A stretch of 64,000 nt of DNA from Daphnia pulex (lineage: Eukaryota; Arthropoda; Branchiopoda; Diplostraca; Daphniidae), in NCBI RefSeq assembly GCF_021134715.1, contig NC_060020.1, positions 3,658,001 through 3,722,000 on the forward strand, in the 5' to 3' direction. Made by a program: the position numbers and the translations under genes. Below, in pieces: positions 24,850 through 39,100 of the stretch (positions within the stretch are counted from its first letter, which is position 1; every line of letters begins with the position of its first letter). The notes below the pieces were generated by a model. The model made no database searches. It was not told the DNA's origin and worked only from the letters and a program-made list of their open reading frames with translations.

Positions 24850-27800
24850 ATGCGTTCGCTTCAGCTGCTCCTAGTGCTGGGATTGGCTTTCGCCGTCCAA
24901 TCCGCCGATCCTATCCGTGTTCGTAAGTAATTTCCTTTAATGGAATTTCTACCGCCAATTACATTCTTTCCTCTGCCTTGAAGTTTTGGTTTATGAAACA
25001 AATAATGTGGATGCCGACCGTGCCTTTACCGCTGTACAAAGTTACCTGGAACGAACCAAAGTTCAGGGACTTAGCCTCGGAAATGTGACGCGCGTTACTC
25101 TCGATTCAACCCAAAAGTACCTGACAGTTGACGATGGTAAGATCAGACATTTCTTTCACGTTACTTACAGTTGAGTTTAAATGCGTGCCATAGTTTGCAG
25201 CGTTTATGATAAGTCGATTGACGCGGGTACTCCTCCCCACATCGTATTGGATCTCACCTGGTCCGGGTTGTCTTCAGAGGTGATGAAGGCCCTGACGAGA
25301 AACCTCGGACTACCCACAATCAGCGGTTCCTATGGTGGCGTTGGAGATCTAAAGTAAAAACAATTTATAATTGAAACAAATTGAAACTTTTGAAATAATT
25401 TGAAATGACGAAAAATATACAGACACTGGAGTAATATTGACGGTAATCAAACCAAGTACCTGGTTCAGGTAATGCCACCGAGCGATATTATCCCGCAATT
25501 GGTAGCTCTCATCACTTCGATGCAGAACATGACCAACGCCGCCATCCTCTACGATGATAGTTTCGGTACAATAGAGAAAGAACCAAGTTAAAATTACCAA
25601 ATCGAGTATTTTCAATGTTTTCATAGATATGCTCAACAAATACAAGTCGTTACTGAAAAACCGTCCCATTCGTCACATGTTCTCCAAGATCGAGACCAAC
25701 ATTAACAGTCAAATAAGACGATTGGAGGACATGGACATTGTCAATTTTTTCGTTCTAGGCAAAATAGATCGAATCAACCAGGTTCTAATGTCAGCAGCTC
25801 AAGAAAACTACTTTGGCAAGAAATATTCTTGGACTGCCATTTCTAAGGTATTGATCTATTTTTTGTTGAAATAAAACAATTAATAAATTGGGTGCCTTGA
25901 TTCAAAGGATGGATCTGCAGAACCATTTGTCAGAACTGACAATGGTTCAATTTTGTTTGCTGTGCCAACAGTTAACCCTGATGTTGCTAACGGCATACTG
26001 TTCAAAACATCTGGGCTTAATACTGGGTACAGTGTTGACACTGGATTCTACTTTGACTTGATTCTACGAGCCATTACTACTGTCAAGTAAGTTGATAGTT
26101 CTGACAATTTGGAGCAGTCGTATCACTGATCTTACTTTTATTTACAGAAACATGTTGGATGGAAACACATGGCCAGTCGACATGAGTTACTCAAAATGCA
26201 GCATGACAAACATAACTGCTGTGACGAGAAACAATTTTGATTTGAGGAAGGCCTTTGCTGATGTAATGACACATAATAAACAAAGTAAAACCATGCTAGA
26301 AACTATAAACTAACGAAAAGAAATTGTGTTTACCAGACGAATGTAGGATCAACATTCGCCAACATGATTTTGAATGGCAATGGCAAATCTTACCCACAAG
26401 TGGAAATGACCATCAATCAGATGAATTTCAAAAACAGTCGCTTGGAATCGAAAAACGCTCTCGGTATCTGGAAAGCTGGAATGCCCGGTGAAATATCTTT
26501 TTCGCCAGGGCAATCATTACGTCCTTTTCAAGTCATCAGCGTTTTCAAAATCGCCGTGGTGGTGGTAAGTAAAACACGTGGTATCAAGTACATTATTCCA
26601 ACGCTAGATGGCCACGACTTTTCAATTTAAAGCAAGCGCCGTTCATCATGAAACGGAAAGCCAACGGAACGGTGACATTCTACGGTTATTGCGTCGATCT
26701 CATCAAAGACATTCAGGCCATTATGGGATTTGAATATGAGCTGTACGAAGTACCTGACGGCAAATACGGCAACATGGATAGCAAAATGAACTGGAACGGC
26801 ATGATTAAAGAGCTAATGGAGAAGGTATTTGACTCGTCCCAATCTCGGTTATTGGCCAAAAATCAAATGCAACTCTTTTTATATCCACACAGAGGGCCGA
26901 TATAGGATTAGGAGCTCTAGCCGTGATGGCCGAACGTGAGAACGTGATTGATTTCACGGTGCCTTACTACGATTTGGTGGGCATCAGCATTTTGATGGCC
27001 AAGCCGCAAGTCTCCACGTCCTTGTTCAAATTTCTCACTGTGCTCGAGAACGACGTCTGGGGATGCATTTTAGCCGCTTATTTCTTTACCAGGTTGAAAT
27101 CTTCTTCATCGTTTAAATTCATTTCTTTTTTCATTACATATTGCAACTGCTCGTTTTATTAGCATTTTGCTGTGGATTTTCGATCGCTGGTCGCCTTATT
27201 CCTATCAAAACAACAAGGAAAAATACGCCGACGATCCTGAAGAAGAGAAACGTGAATTCTCCTTGAAAGAATCTCTCTGGTTCTGCATGACATCCCTGAC
27301 ACCTCAGGTGAGTTGAATCAACAATTCAATCAAATCTAATTTAATTATTTTATGGATGAAATTAAAATTAGGGCGGTGGAGAATCTCCCAAGCATTTGTC
27401 GGGACGTTTGATTGCTGCCACTTGGTGGCTCTTTGGTTTCATCATCATCGCTTCGTACACGGCCAAGTAATTGTTTAACCAATCGCAACCAAAAATAAGA
27501 AATCGTTTTTTTAAACAATTTCATATTTCCCTTTTTAATCTTTTCCAAGCCAATTTAACTTTTGAATTTTTAAAAAAATCAAGCTTGGCTGCCTTCTTGA
27601 CCGTTTCCCGTCTCGACTCGCCCGTCAACTCGCTGGACGACTTGTCCACCCAGTACAAGGTCCAGTACGCCCCGCAAAACGGCACCGACGTCGCCACCTA
27701 TTTTGAACGCATGGCCTACATCGAAAAGCGATTCTACGAGTAGGACTATACACATAATTATTCATTCAAATTTTTACAATTTCTTCTGACTCGTTGTTTC

Positions 27801-29125
27801 ATTTCGTAAGGATTTGGAAGGACATGAGCTTGAACGATTCGATGAACGAAGTGGAGCGTTCAAAATTGGCCGTTTGGGATTACCCGGTCAGTGACAAGTA
27901 CACCAAGATTTGGCAATCTATGCAGGTAATATTAAACAGCTCACAAATAAAAAAAAGATTCAATTCAAATTTTTAAAAAAATTATTGGCGTGTAGGACGC
28001 CGGTTTGCCGCACACTTTTGACGAGGCCCTAACTCGCGTAAGGGCGTCCAATGCTGAAAATAATGACGGATTCGCTTTCCTCGGTGAATTGAGTAGAATT
28101 CAAATTAAAACACCTATTTCAATCTATTAATTCATTTGATTGAAATAGGTGACGCAACAGACATCCGTTACCAAGTGCTAGTCAATTGTGACCTGCAGAT
28201 GGTGGGCGAGGAATTCTCCCGCAAGCCGTACGCCGTGGCCGTTCAGGAAGGTTCGCCGCTGAGGGACTTGCTCAACGACGCCATTCTGCGCTTGCTCAAC
28301 CAGCGACGCCTGGAGACGCTCAAAGAGCGATGGTGGACCGATAACCCGGAGAAGCAAGAATGCGGCGACACCAACGACCAATCGGACGGCATTTCCATTC
28401 AAAACATCGGTACCGTTGATTTATTTCCTATTTTTTCACCACCTTCGATCAAATATGTTCAACGTCTTTTTTGGATATTGATAGGTGGTGTTTTTATCGT
28501 CATTTTCGTCGGCATCTTTTTGGCCTGCGTGACTTTGGCAATCGAATATTGCTACTTCAAAGTGCGACGTAATCCCGAAGGCGACGAAGTCGTTTCCACT
28601 CCCGAAAGCCGCAGCAATGCCGCCGGCAATCGCAATAAATTGGTAGGCACATGAGAAAACGAGAGCCTCTTCTGCTGGCTGTGCTCACACGTGTAACATC
28701 AAATATTTATACATCATCGAGATATTATTATTATTATTATGACTATTGTGCGATAAATCATATCGGATGGGGACACACTATATATCTATTGTCCCTTTTG
28801 TTTTATTGATTTAAAACGATAAAAAAGGACGATGCCTACGTCAAGAATTCCCAGAAGCCTTACGTCCTGGACGACAACTCGAAAGATCCGTATGCGGGAG
28901 ACTACGGCTATTACGGAGCCAAGAAAGAATTGGAACTCGAGTACGTGGCCTCTTTTCTAATCTTTTCTTTTTCTTATTTTCTTTGCAACTACTTTCGCTT
29001 TCACGGGAATCACAAAGTGAAATAGATGTGACCAAAATTTTTTCCTTTTATATTTTACTAAATAAAATATTTTATTTTTTTTTAAATCCAGGGGTGACGG
29101 ACCTCGCCCACGCAAAGCCTGGTAA
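24850..29125 (+). CDS. IR25a: Ionotropic receptor 25a (chemosensory co-receptor)
   Basis: Member of the ionotropic glutamate receptor family, a conserved co-receptor for tuned IRs in sensory neuron membranes. Nineteen exons: 24850-24922, 24984-25136, 25194-25353, 25423-25565, 25627-25847, 25908-26086, 26148-26262, 26337-26564, 26633-26824, 26893-27092, 27163-27307, 27372-27466, 27584-27739, 27811-27925, 27996-28083, 28149-28409, 28485-28642, 28828-28940 and 29092-29125. They join in phase to 942 residues; the fly protein is about 947. A signal peptide (MRSLQLLLVLGLAFAVQS) is followed by an amino-terminal domain. The S1 lobe contains GLGALAVMAERENVIDFTVP. Then come the pore (SLKESLWFCMTSLTPQGGGE), the SYTANLAAFL helix, and an S2 lobe with SKLAVWDYPVSDKYTKIW and GFAFLGDATDIRY. 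The last membrane segment is GVFIVIFVGIFLACVTLAIE. Reading past 28642 gives an early stop at 28652-28654, a possible shorter tail. Confidence 0.96.
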
Positions 29126-29798
29126 AAGCTAATAACCTTGATGGCGCCCTGGATGTATACACACAACGACCGGATGAAAAATCAAAACGGACAATCTAAA
29201 AAAAAAAAAAATTATTTAATCAATCGAGAATAAGGAATTTGTAGACTTGTAGACGAGATCCATCCCATTATCTAATCACAATGAAATCTTCAATCGTTAG
29301 TTTTTAATCATTTCGCACATTGATATACTCTATGTTATAACCGTTTGTAGACTTTAATAATAATGATAATATACAATTATAATTATCAATCTTTGATATG
29401 CACACGTAAGTTATGAGCTGGGATCGAGAGCTGTTATTAGTTCATTTTTGTCAAAATGTAACGATGACGTATAATACGCACATATAGGCTAAAAAATATT
29501 GTTGGATTGACGAATATGAAAATAAACACTTTGATCTCCGACCTTCGACACTGAGCAATTTTCAGCTATATTTGGCATTGAAGCGAATTAACAAATTTCT
29601 CTTTAAACTGCTGCCATCCATTTTCTTTGCATTTTGAAATGCGTCAACATGTTTTGTTTCATGAAAACGCAAGGTTGAAACTCTTAAATTTCCCACTATA
29701 AAACGGCCGAGTTGCAACGGAGAAATCATCCAGTCTTCTCTGCTTCATCCGACAGCAATCATCCAAGACTCTTCTCTCCTCTTTTTCTCAAAAGAAAA
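29126..29798. other. Intergenic: IR25a 3' UTR and promoter of the next gene
   Basis: AT-rich sequence holding the IR25a 3' UTR and the TATA promoter of the small gene to the right. Nothing else is recognised. Confidence 0.5.
29697..29704 (+). promoter_or_regulatory. TATA box of the small Gly/Pro-rich gene
   Basis: TATAAAAC lies about 100 bp upstream of the ATG at 29799. A pyrimidine-rich start region (CCAGTCTTCTC) follows about 30 bp further on. The spacing is typical of a strong, regulated arthropod promoter. Confidence 0.6.
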
Positions 29799-30204
29799 AT
29801 GGCATCCAAAATGTTGATGGTAAGTTTGAAAAAACAATTTCAAAAATTTGTCTTTTGTTAAAATTGATTGTGTAATTATTCCATTTTATTGTTATTAGTT
29901 GTTGGCTGTGTTGGTCGCTCTGCTGGTGGTCACCGAAGCTCGTCCAGGAGGCAAGAAAGGTATTCCAGGTGGACTTCCAGGTGGATTTCCAGGTGGACTT
30001 CCAACACGTACGATAAATATGCCGATCATGCCAGCCGGAACCTTCGGACCCATGCCTCCATCTCCAGGCGCTGGATTTCCGTTAGACGATGAACCAGACT
30101 CACTGGAATCTTTGGCCAGCGATCCTTTTGGCTCCGTGGGCAAACTTCTCGGCGGTGGCGGTGGCGGTGGCGGCGGAATGAAGAAACTGCTCATCATCGG
30201 ATAG
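29799..30204 (+). CDS. Small secreted Gly/Pro-rich protein
   Basis: Two exons, 29799-29819 and 29899-30204, encode 108 residues. The intron splits a signal peptide (MASKMLM then LLAVLVALLVVTEA), an arrangement common in arthropod cuticle and secreted-peptide genes. The mature part has three GGxPGG-like repeats (GIPGGLPGGFPGGLP), a Pro/Met-rich middle, an acidic patch (DDEPDSLESLASD), a run of nine Gly, and the unusual hydrophobic end MKKLLIIG. There are no cysteines. It could be cuticular, silk-like or a glycine-rich peptide; no family is recognised. The TATA box and short leader suggest high regulated expression. Confidence 0.8.
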
Positions 30205-33200
30205 AAAAACCAACAAACTCAACTGAAAAAATTGGCGCTGCTGGTCCGCATCGATTTCTAATTTTTCATCTCATGTCTTTTTTATAACAAATACACATTT
30301 AAATCAAACAAATCATCAATTCTTCATTATTATTCGAGAATTCAATAAGATATAGCGGCTCCTTAATTAACATTAGACCACCACCACCACCAGAGGCCTG
30401 AAATGGAAATGATCCATCATCCAGTCTGAGATATCCATCTACAACATCGAGTATCAAATGTATCACCTAAATATATAGTGGCTACTTTCGTCTATATCGA
30501 GCCTCTCTCTCTCTCTCTTTGGCTCATAAATAAATAACGAGAAGCGTCGGGGGTGGTGGGTTGCGGATGGATGGATGGATAGAAAAATGCGTAAGAGCAG
30601 AGAGGATGAAAGGTTTTTTTATTTTCTTTCTTTTTGGTGCGGTTGAGTCGTCGTCGTCGGTCGGCGTCGAATTCACCGAGAGTAGCATACGTACGTATAT
30701 ATCTACTAGCCTACACACATAGTCGGCGTTGACGTGGAGGGGGGGCCGCCCTGGCCGCCCAGTCGCCGGAAACGTGAGAAGTCCCTTTGAGAGGATTAGC
30801 GGATAGCGTTGCAGATTCCCTTTCTCTGCTGGGCTATATACTACAGCTAGTTACGTATTCTCTCTCTCTACGCCCAGATATAGAACATTCACTTTGATCC
30901 ACTCAACTTGGATTTGGATACAAAAGGAGAAAAAAAAAGGGGCCTGGCCAGGACTGGGCGAAATATTTTTTCCCTGTGATGACCTCCTGCCATTCACAAT
31001 TTTACACAAGACGACCTGAATAATCCAGCGGGCCGGATAGAGTCTCTTGGGCTTGTAATGTTATATTCCGCCAACAGTTTCGCTCTTGTCTATTTTAAAA
31101 AAGGAAAGAAAAAAGATTTTATTTATTTTTTCTATTTTTTAAGGAACGTTTTGATTGGCCTGGGTCGTGATTTCACGTTCAATTTTCTACAGACGGGTTC
31201 TTCTTTTATTTTTTTTTTTGGGGGGGGGGGAAATTTAATTTTCTTTCTATCCGAATCTTATCATTAATTCAATGCGGCAACCGAGAGAGGGCCCACGAGA
31301 CCCAATTAAATTCTTGATTGCGTCGCCCATGTCTGGAGACGACGCCCGATCCTTGGTCTTATATTCCTGGGCCTGGGCTGCTGCTGAAAATGCCGTCGGC
31401 TCTCTTGGAATATGCTAATGTCTCTTCGATATGTACACTAACCATTTTTGTTTTGTTCAAGCGATCAGTAGTTCTTATTCTTATTTCGTCTGATGCAGCA
31501 GCGTGTGTGTGTAACTTTAGATATATTACATCTATACAGATGGCCAGGGATCATCGTGTCATGTCACATAAAATTGCATCACAATCGGATCAAATGGGCG
31601 AGGCCCTCATCATCTCGCCCCTCTTTTATTCACCCCCTCCGCATTAATAGCTGTGCAGCCCTCGAATAATATTATAGTACATCCTCCCGAAAATCCAGTT
31701 GAAATTGATGGGGGAGAAGTCCTACTAGACTACTACCAGTAGTTATATATACATATTGAAATCAGCTCTGGTGGTCCCATGCAGACGAGTCCCGATATTA
31801 CACATCATATAGAATAACCAACACTCGAAAAAAGAGTTGCGCAAAAGATAAAAATGTGTTTCATCATATACAAAAGAAAATTTTTATTTTAGAAAAGATA
31901 AAAATTGATCACGAGGGGGGTAAACGTAGAGGGGTTTGGAGGGTGGACCTAGCTATATTTTTGAAAAATATAAGAGAGAGAGGTGTGTGTGCTATTAAAA
32001 TGAAAAGTACCCCGCCCCATATGTGTCATCCCGGCGACTGCCTGTGGAACCCATTCATCCATCAGCTCTTCTCCGTCCCGACGTCGACGACGCCATATTT
32101 TTCCTTTTTTTTCTTTTTTCTATCCATGTGTGCGGGATATTTATTTGTTTGCCAACTCCCCAACGTACTTCACATGACGTCCCGCTCTCTCACAGGAAAG
32201 GCAAAACAAACAAACAACATTTTTCACGCGATAATCATTTGCATTTTTCTCTAATTTTGTTTCTTTTATTTTTCACTTTTCTTATTTTTGTCTAAACAAC
32301 TCGGCGAATGCAAATGTGCGATCCTCCTGATACCGGGAATCATGCTAATAACAACATCAGCGTCTTAGTTATATACAGCAGCCAGAGAACGTCGTGTATT
32401 AGAATAATATTTCACCGGCCCATCAGAGTACACACAGCAGCAGTTCCAACTTTTCTGATCAATATGATAATCAGATTTACCTTGGCAATTCACTCGTGCA
32501 GTAGAGCCTTGTTTATTTACTAACTTTTGACTTGAAGGCCTTGTGGAGACACTTTTGTTAGATTATATAATTCTCTGTGCGAATTATATACATCGCAGAC
32601 TTAACACGTAAATCCGAAAAAAGGTAGTACGTAGTTGCGTAGAAATCAAAGTGAAATGGCCAACCAAATTTCCTTATTCCAGAGTTTAAGCCCAAAAAAA
32701 GAGAATAGTACACACCAAAGTTCATCTTTTTTCGGCCAAATGGAAGTGCCTATAGTCGCTTCCCACCCAAGTAAAAAAGCTCCTGACTTTTCTTCTATAT
32801 AATTCCCGGAGGAGTTTCACGGATCGCCCGGAAGAAAAAGAAGAAAGAGAAGAGTGTTTTTGTTCCCCTTTGCTACTTCATCTCTTTTCTTTTTTGTGTG
32901 TGGGGCTGCTGCTGCTATATAGCCTGTATATGTACAGAGAGAAAAAAAAGGGTGGTGGGGATATATAGATGTGGAAGAAAATAATAATAAGAAGAAATCT
33001 AACAGCGCCACTATATATAAATATAAACTCCGCTGGGATATAGCATAGACATATCTTTTCTCGAACGGGGGAAAAAACTTTCGTCTCTCTTTTCTCTCGT
33101 ATAGCAGCAGCTATAGACTTGCCTTTTTTCGCCAGCGCGACTGCATTTATATTTATGGGTACTACTACTACTACGACTACTACTGCTCCGTAAGTGTTGC

Positions 33201-33784
33201 CATCCTCTTTTTCATATAGAGTGTTGCGTAAGACATTATATGCGCATATAATGCGGCGAGATCTTTCCTATGTGCTGCTGCCGTGTACAACCGCGCCCCG
33301 TCATCGAATTCAAATTGACGCGCCGAATTGGACAACAAGGTTTCTCGCTTCTTTTGCTTATGCAATAATATACATCCTACTGATGTGTACATCGAATTGA
33401 AATTTGCATTTCAACTTGCGTAATAGTTATGTACATAGTATAGGCCTACATTTTTGATTGGGATCACGTGTTATATACAATCGGGCATAACTAAAAAAAG
33501 AAGCAAAAGGTCATGCCCGTAATAATAAAAGAAAATGACCCGGAAAATTGAGTTTCCGTTCCAATAGGCCACCGCCCCATCGACCCCATCACACAGCCTC
33601 ACAGACCGCGCTGATCGTTTTTTTTTCCTTTTCCCCAGCTCTCCTATCACATTCACACAATCAGGAAGATGAGCTTCTACAGAGGACCGAAAAATGAAGA
33701 AATTGGGTGCGCGAGTATAGAAACAAAAAGAGAAATGTCTATTTTGTTATTATATAAGAGAGAGAGAGAGAAAAAGGTTTGTGT

Positions 33785-36187
33785 AGGAGCCATACATATA
33801 GCCCAGGAGCTATATAGTTTTCTTTTTTTCTGTGTTACTTGCTGCTGATGGTGTATATGCTTTCTGTGTGTGTGTGTGTGTGGTGCTGTATGGTCTCCGG
33901 AGAGCCATGCCGGAGCAACTCGCTCGCGCTCGGGGGTTCTATGCAATTATCGCCTGGGCAAATAAAGTTAGTTTCTTTTCCCTTTTTTTCTCTTTCTTTC
34001 CTTTCTCTTATATATAGATAGATAGATAGAGAGATATATTCTTATGTGCCAACCGGAATAATGTATATAAGAGTTAGATAGATATAAAACGTGTCTAGAT
34101 CTATATACATGGGGGTGGTCTATTATTATACGACGGATAGAAGAGCAGAGAGCAGAGCTGTCCGGATAAGAGAGATGGCCACGTATTGTGTTACGATGAT
34201 GAGGAATAATCCCGTTTTCTCTCTTCTTCTTCTTTAGAAAACATAATGGATTCTCCTTCTTCTTCTTTTTTGGCGGGTTATTTTAAAAATGTAGTGACGA
34301 CATTTGAGTGTAGAACTATGACGTCATTGGAGAAATCTAGACACGACAGCATCAGAAACTTTGTTTTCTCTCTGAAAAAAAAAAAAACCCAAATGTAACA
34401 AAAGCGCCGAAAATGTCAACTGTGTATATAGTGATGGCATAGGGGCTCTTTTTTCTTCCTTATTCGGCTGATGAAATCGACTCTTTGGGCTGTGGGGGGG
34501 GGGGGACCATCGGCTGCTGAGGTCGTGTCAACCAAATGTCAAATGCTCAACCCCAAACCCCCCACCTAACTGCCTGCCGTTCTTTTTTCTTGTTATTGTT
34601 GAGAGCAGAAAAGACACATTTAATCTATTCACACAGCCTACACACATATCTAAATGTATACTTAGGCCTATTTTCTAAAAAAAAAAAAAGTTTGAGAGCT
34701 GTTTTGATAGATAAATAATCTAATATTTCAGAGTGGGATTAATTCCACTACGGAGACGTTTGACACTCGCCAATATCGATTTTTCTTTCTTGTGTACAAG
34801 AGTTAGCTCCGACCCTAGTATAATACTTAAACCCTGTCTTGATATATATCGTTTGGCTGTGAAAACTCTCAAGGAGCCAAACGAAATATCATCAGCTCGA
34901 TAGACATAATAGGAGTCAAGAGTCTGATGACAAAACAATCTAAACAATGGCTCCTGTATATAAGTGTCAAAGGGAACAATGTAGAGAGAGAGAGAGACTC
35001 GCCAGCTTTGTTATTGTTTGGCAGGAGCAGCTAGAGAAATCTATATATTATGCAGATTGCAGTAGCAAGGAGCCGCGAGGAGTGTCTATAGGGGGGGGGG
35101 CGGACACTAGACTCTATACGTCGACTTGTCGTCGTCGCTTGTAATAGTCTACGTATCGAAAAGGAGGGGGAGAGAGAGAGATGTATCTGTCCAACTATAT
35201 AAGGAGGGGGGGGGGAATCAGGAGCCGACGACTGTCACTGTTGCTCCTTATTCCGTATATATAGAGCTATACTGGTTGCTGCTCCTGTATATAAAAAGGG
35301 AAAGCGTGTTCCATTGTACACACACAGCACCACCACCATCCAGCTTCTCTCTCCTTTTTTTTTGCCGTCATACAAGGAGCCTTGATGGCTCCTATACACG
35401 GAGAAAATGGAACATATGTGTCTATTTTTTTTTGTTGTGTGTTCGGGGGGCAGCTCCTATATCTACACCTGCTACCCCACACACACAAACAACAAACAAA
35501 CAAAACGAGAAGAGAGAAAAACTCGATTCAATGGTTCATTGCGCACCGAGTGGATGGTGGTGTAACTTTGTCACAGCGCAGGAGATCAGTTGATGCTCTT
35601 TTGTGTGCCACCCACTCCCACCATCTGCGATATATTCCTGAACGCCAAAGTTTTTCATATTTTTCCTCCTGAGAAATCAATAGAAACAAATCAAATGTCT
35701 AATCATATTTTCGAGAAATTCATCGATTGATGCAAAAGGAAAATAAATTTTTTATTTTGGGTCTCTGTTGCCTGGTGCTGGCTGCTGGAATGCGGCTGTG
35801 GGGGGGATGCGACGGAACTTTTCCAACGGGTGGCAACGCCGAGAGAGTGGTAGGAAATCAATGAGGGAAAAAGAGTCGGCGGGAGTGTGCAGCAGCAGTG
35901 GATTTCGATGTGTAGAGAGAGCGGGCGCGGTCGTGGTGAAAAGGACGCGCGGGTTTTAACGATCTGCGGTACTACTACGACTGGCTCCTATCTGGGGGAA
36001 AAGGAGCTGGTGCGGGAAATGCGGCAGGTGTTGCCATGGCAACCGCCCCTTTTCTCGAATGAGAGCCGCGCTCCGACGGAACCAACGAACGACAACAACA
36101 GGAGAAAATACCAAGGCTGCGGGAGTTGCTGCTGAGCCCAGTTGGCCCAGTTCTATAGGGAGATGTATAACCCCCATGCAGGCTCCT
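33785..36187. promoter_or_regulatory. Homotypic cluster of AGGAGCC/GGCTCCT
   Basis: The heptamer or its complement occurs at 33785, 34872, 34949, 35068, 35220, 35375, 35387, 35983 and 36181, with further copies at 38231, 38616 and 40153. Near matches (AGGAGCT, GCTCCTGTATATA) lie at 33805 and 35281. Many abut TATA or TATATA. Copies at 35375 and 35387 form a hairpin-capable inverted pair, and CTCCTATAGGAG at 38197 is a perfect palindrome. The factor that might bind is unknown to me. Confidence 0.45.
34319..34326. promoter_or_regulatory. Perfect CRE palindrome TGACGTCA
   Basis: An exact cyclic-AMP response element lies in the non-coding region upstream of collier. A single 8-mer can occur by chance in a region this long, so function is uncertain. 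Confidence 0.3.
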
Positions 36188-39100
36188 AAACGGCTATACA
36201 TTCCGCCCGCAGACCTATGCCAATATTACGCAATTACATGGCCTGGCCACCGCAGCCTAGACAACCGTTTCCAATTTGTATTTTTGTGTTTTCTTAAACG
36301 ACAATTCATTTATGAACGCGTGAATATTGATAGCCTGGGAACTGCGTAGAAGATCCATCCATTCGATTTAATCCAACATGTATAATTATTATGCATAGAG
36401 GGACTATACTACTCCGCATAAATACAGGTGTACCCAAGGTTTATATAGATTAGAGAGTCATACATCAACTGGATAATGTAGGCCTGAATTGATGCATATA
36501 ATATTTGATTCCCTTTCGTCTTTTGATTTATTAACGATTTTCTTTTTTGTTTGGGGGGAGAGCAGACGAGCTAATAGTATTATGTGTCTATATGGAGAGA
36601 AAGCGAAACGCAGTACATAGTCTAAAAAAGAAAAAAAAGAGTTTATAGAGTCCTTATGTATATAATATAAGGTGATGGAGTCGCCCATAAATATAACATA
36701 TTGGATATCAAACTTCAATTTCATTTCTTTCTCTCTTTTTTAATGCTCCGGTATATATAATCTTTTATCAATTCTATTCTTTTTCAATCAGAGTTTCCCT
36801 TTTTTTTAGCGTGTGTAATTAGCCGGGGGGCATTATTTCCCAGCAATCGATTTAAAAGAAAATATAAAATCCGATTCGACCCCCTTCCCCACCGAAAAAC
36901 TAAAACTTGTATAAATAAAACATGCGGTATTACATCACAGAATGGCTTATAGAATATGTATATGTATACGACAAGACTGTCGTTGTCTGAATATATACAG
37001 TCAACTCTCCTTTGTATAAAAAGAGAAAAAAATTCTGCGTATTTTTTTCTTTTTTAAGACTCGACACAAAGTAGAGAAAGCGGCGAAAAGAAAAGAGGAG
37101 CGCAGGAGGCGAAGCTAGCGGCAGGTTATTTGCTGCTCTTTGATTGGTCTGAATCTCTAGAGACCGCGTGAGCAGCACAGAAGAAGAGTCCCGGCCGCCG
37201 ATGTGCTGCACACTCCCCTCTTCTTTTCTTTTCTTTTCTTTCGTTGGAGAAGGGATATAAAAAAAGAAAAAGAAAAACGGAGAGAGAGAGAGAGAACTGT
37301 ATATAACTCTTCAAATTGGAGCTCGGCACGGAAAGAAAAAAGCGCCGAGTTTGCGCAATACGCAACTCGGATATATGTAATATAAAAAGATCTAGACAAC
37401 TGGCCAGCTAGTAGTAGTAGTAGTAGTATACGATTGTATCCATTTGATATTTAGATTATTCAATATTTTCATGGCTTTGGCTTTAGTGTGTGTGTCTATA
37501 GAATGAATGGATAGAACGCAATCCGAATGATCAAAAAATTCTTACGTCACTGGTTAAAAAGAAAGAGCTCGGGACTTGTGTAATAATTTTATAGAATGCG
37601 TAACATTTATAATCCCGGATGATTACCGAGGATGAGGTCAGTTTCCTTGGAAATCCTTTGAAATCATCCGGATCTAAACAAATAACATTTGCTATAGTGA
37701 TAACCTTTTGTTTAAAAAAATCAATTTTGTCTCTGATTTCTTATGATAATTACATAAGACACAATCATTTCGATATCAGAAAAAGCTATAAAGAAAATCC
37801 TTTTCTTTCTTCCGGAATCATATAATATTCGAATGGATGAATTATTGTAGTACTGGGCAGTTGATGGATGGCCGGATTACTATTCCAACAGCTCCCAAAG
37901 AAAAAAGAGTCGAATGAAATTAAGATGGAGTCAAGTAAGGTCCTCTAGATCGGATGGGCGGGTCCTCCATACGTATAAAATAAATATACACAGCACACAC
38001 ATATATATATTTATTTATATCAATGGCACACATTTCTTCTTGTGTGTGTGTGTATGTGTTGCGTCAAAAGACTCGAGAGAGAGAGAGGGAGTCTATATAA
38101 CAGTAGGCGTCGTGGGCTTTTCGAGTGCGGATTAGATGGATATCAAGAGACTATAGTGATCGACGACGACACCCTGGAGAGAGAAGATGAGACGCGCTCC
38201 TATAGGAGACCAGCAGCCACAGTCTCGACTAGGAGCCCACACAGTCTATAGGTAGGGTCCCTCCTTTTTTCTCTTGGTGATGTATAGCCATTGCTTCTTT
38301 CTCTCTTTCTCTGTCTGGCGCATAACATTTAAGTTTGATTCTCTTGGCTTTTTTCTAAATTTGTTTCGTCCTATTTTCACGCGGGATGTTTGTTTTGATA
38401 TCAACGAGTGCCGATGGCAAGTTGATTGCCACCAACTGAGAGACGTCGGTTAAACTCTCTGAGTAAACACTTTTGCTTTTCCCCAAAAACGTGCAACACA
38501 CGGGAAGAGAAAACTTATATTTATACCTACATATATTTATACACTAGAAAAACTAAACTCCCTCCCCCCTTCCTTTCCCTAGCTGTCTGTATAATACCGC
38601 GCTGAAGAGATGGGGAGGAGCCAAGTCTCTTGGGAGGAACTTTGTTGCAAAGGGGGGGGGGATCCCGAAGCTGTCAGAAGGGAGAGCCAACAAAATAACA
38701 CGCAGTACAGTTCTTCTTCCCAGTACAAAAACACATACAAATGGAAAAAAGAGAAAAAGAGAAAAAAAACGATAATGGAAGTTGTGCTTGGTACGTTAGA
38801 GTTAAGTTGGGAGATTAGCCGCCATGTAATCCCGGTAGCTCTTATCTGTCGTCCGAAACTGTCCATCACAAAAGTCAAACTCTTGTTGTTATATAGAACC
38901 AGCAACCTCCCAGCCATCCACCCACCGTATAGGGAGGGGGGAGATATTAAATTAATTGGTCACGGCGGGAATGCCATGCAAATGAGGGAGTCACGAAGAA
39001 GGGAATCTCTCTGTGTTTGTGTACTCGTGAAAATTACCATATATACAAACATCAGATAAAAGTTGAGTCTGCCATTCTAGTTTCGGGATTGCAAGTTGAT

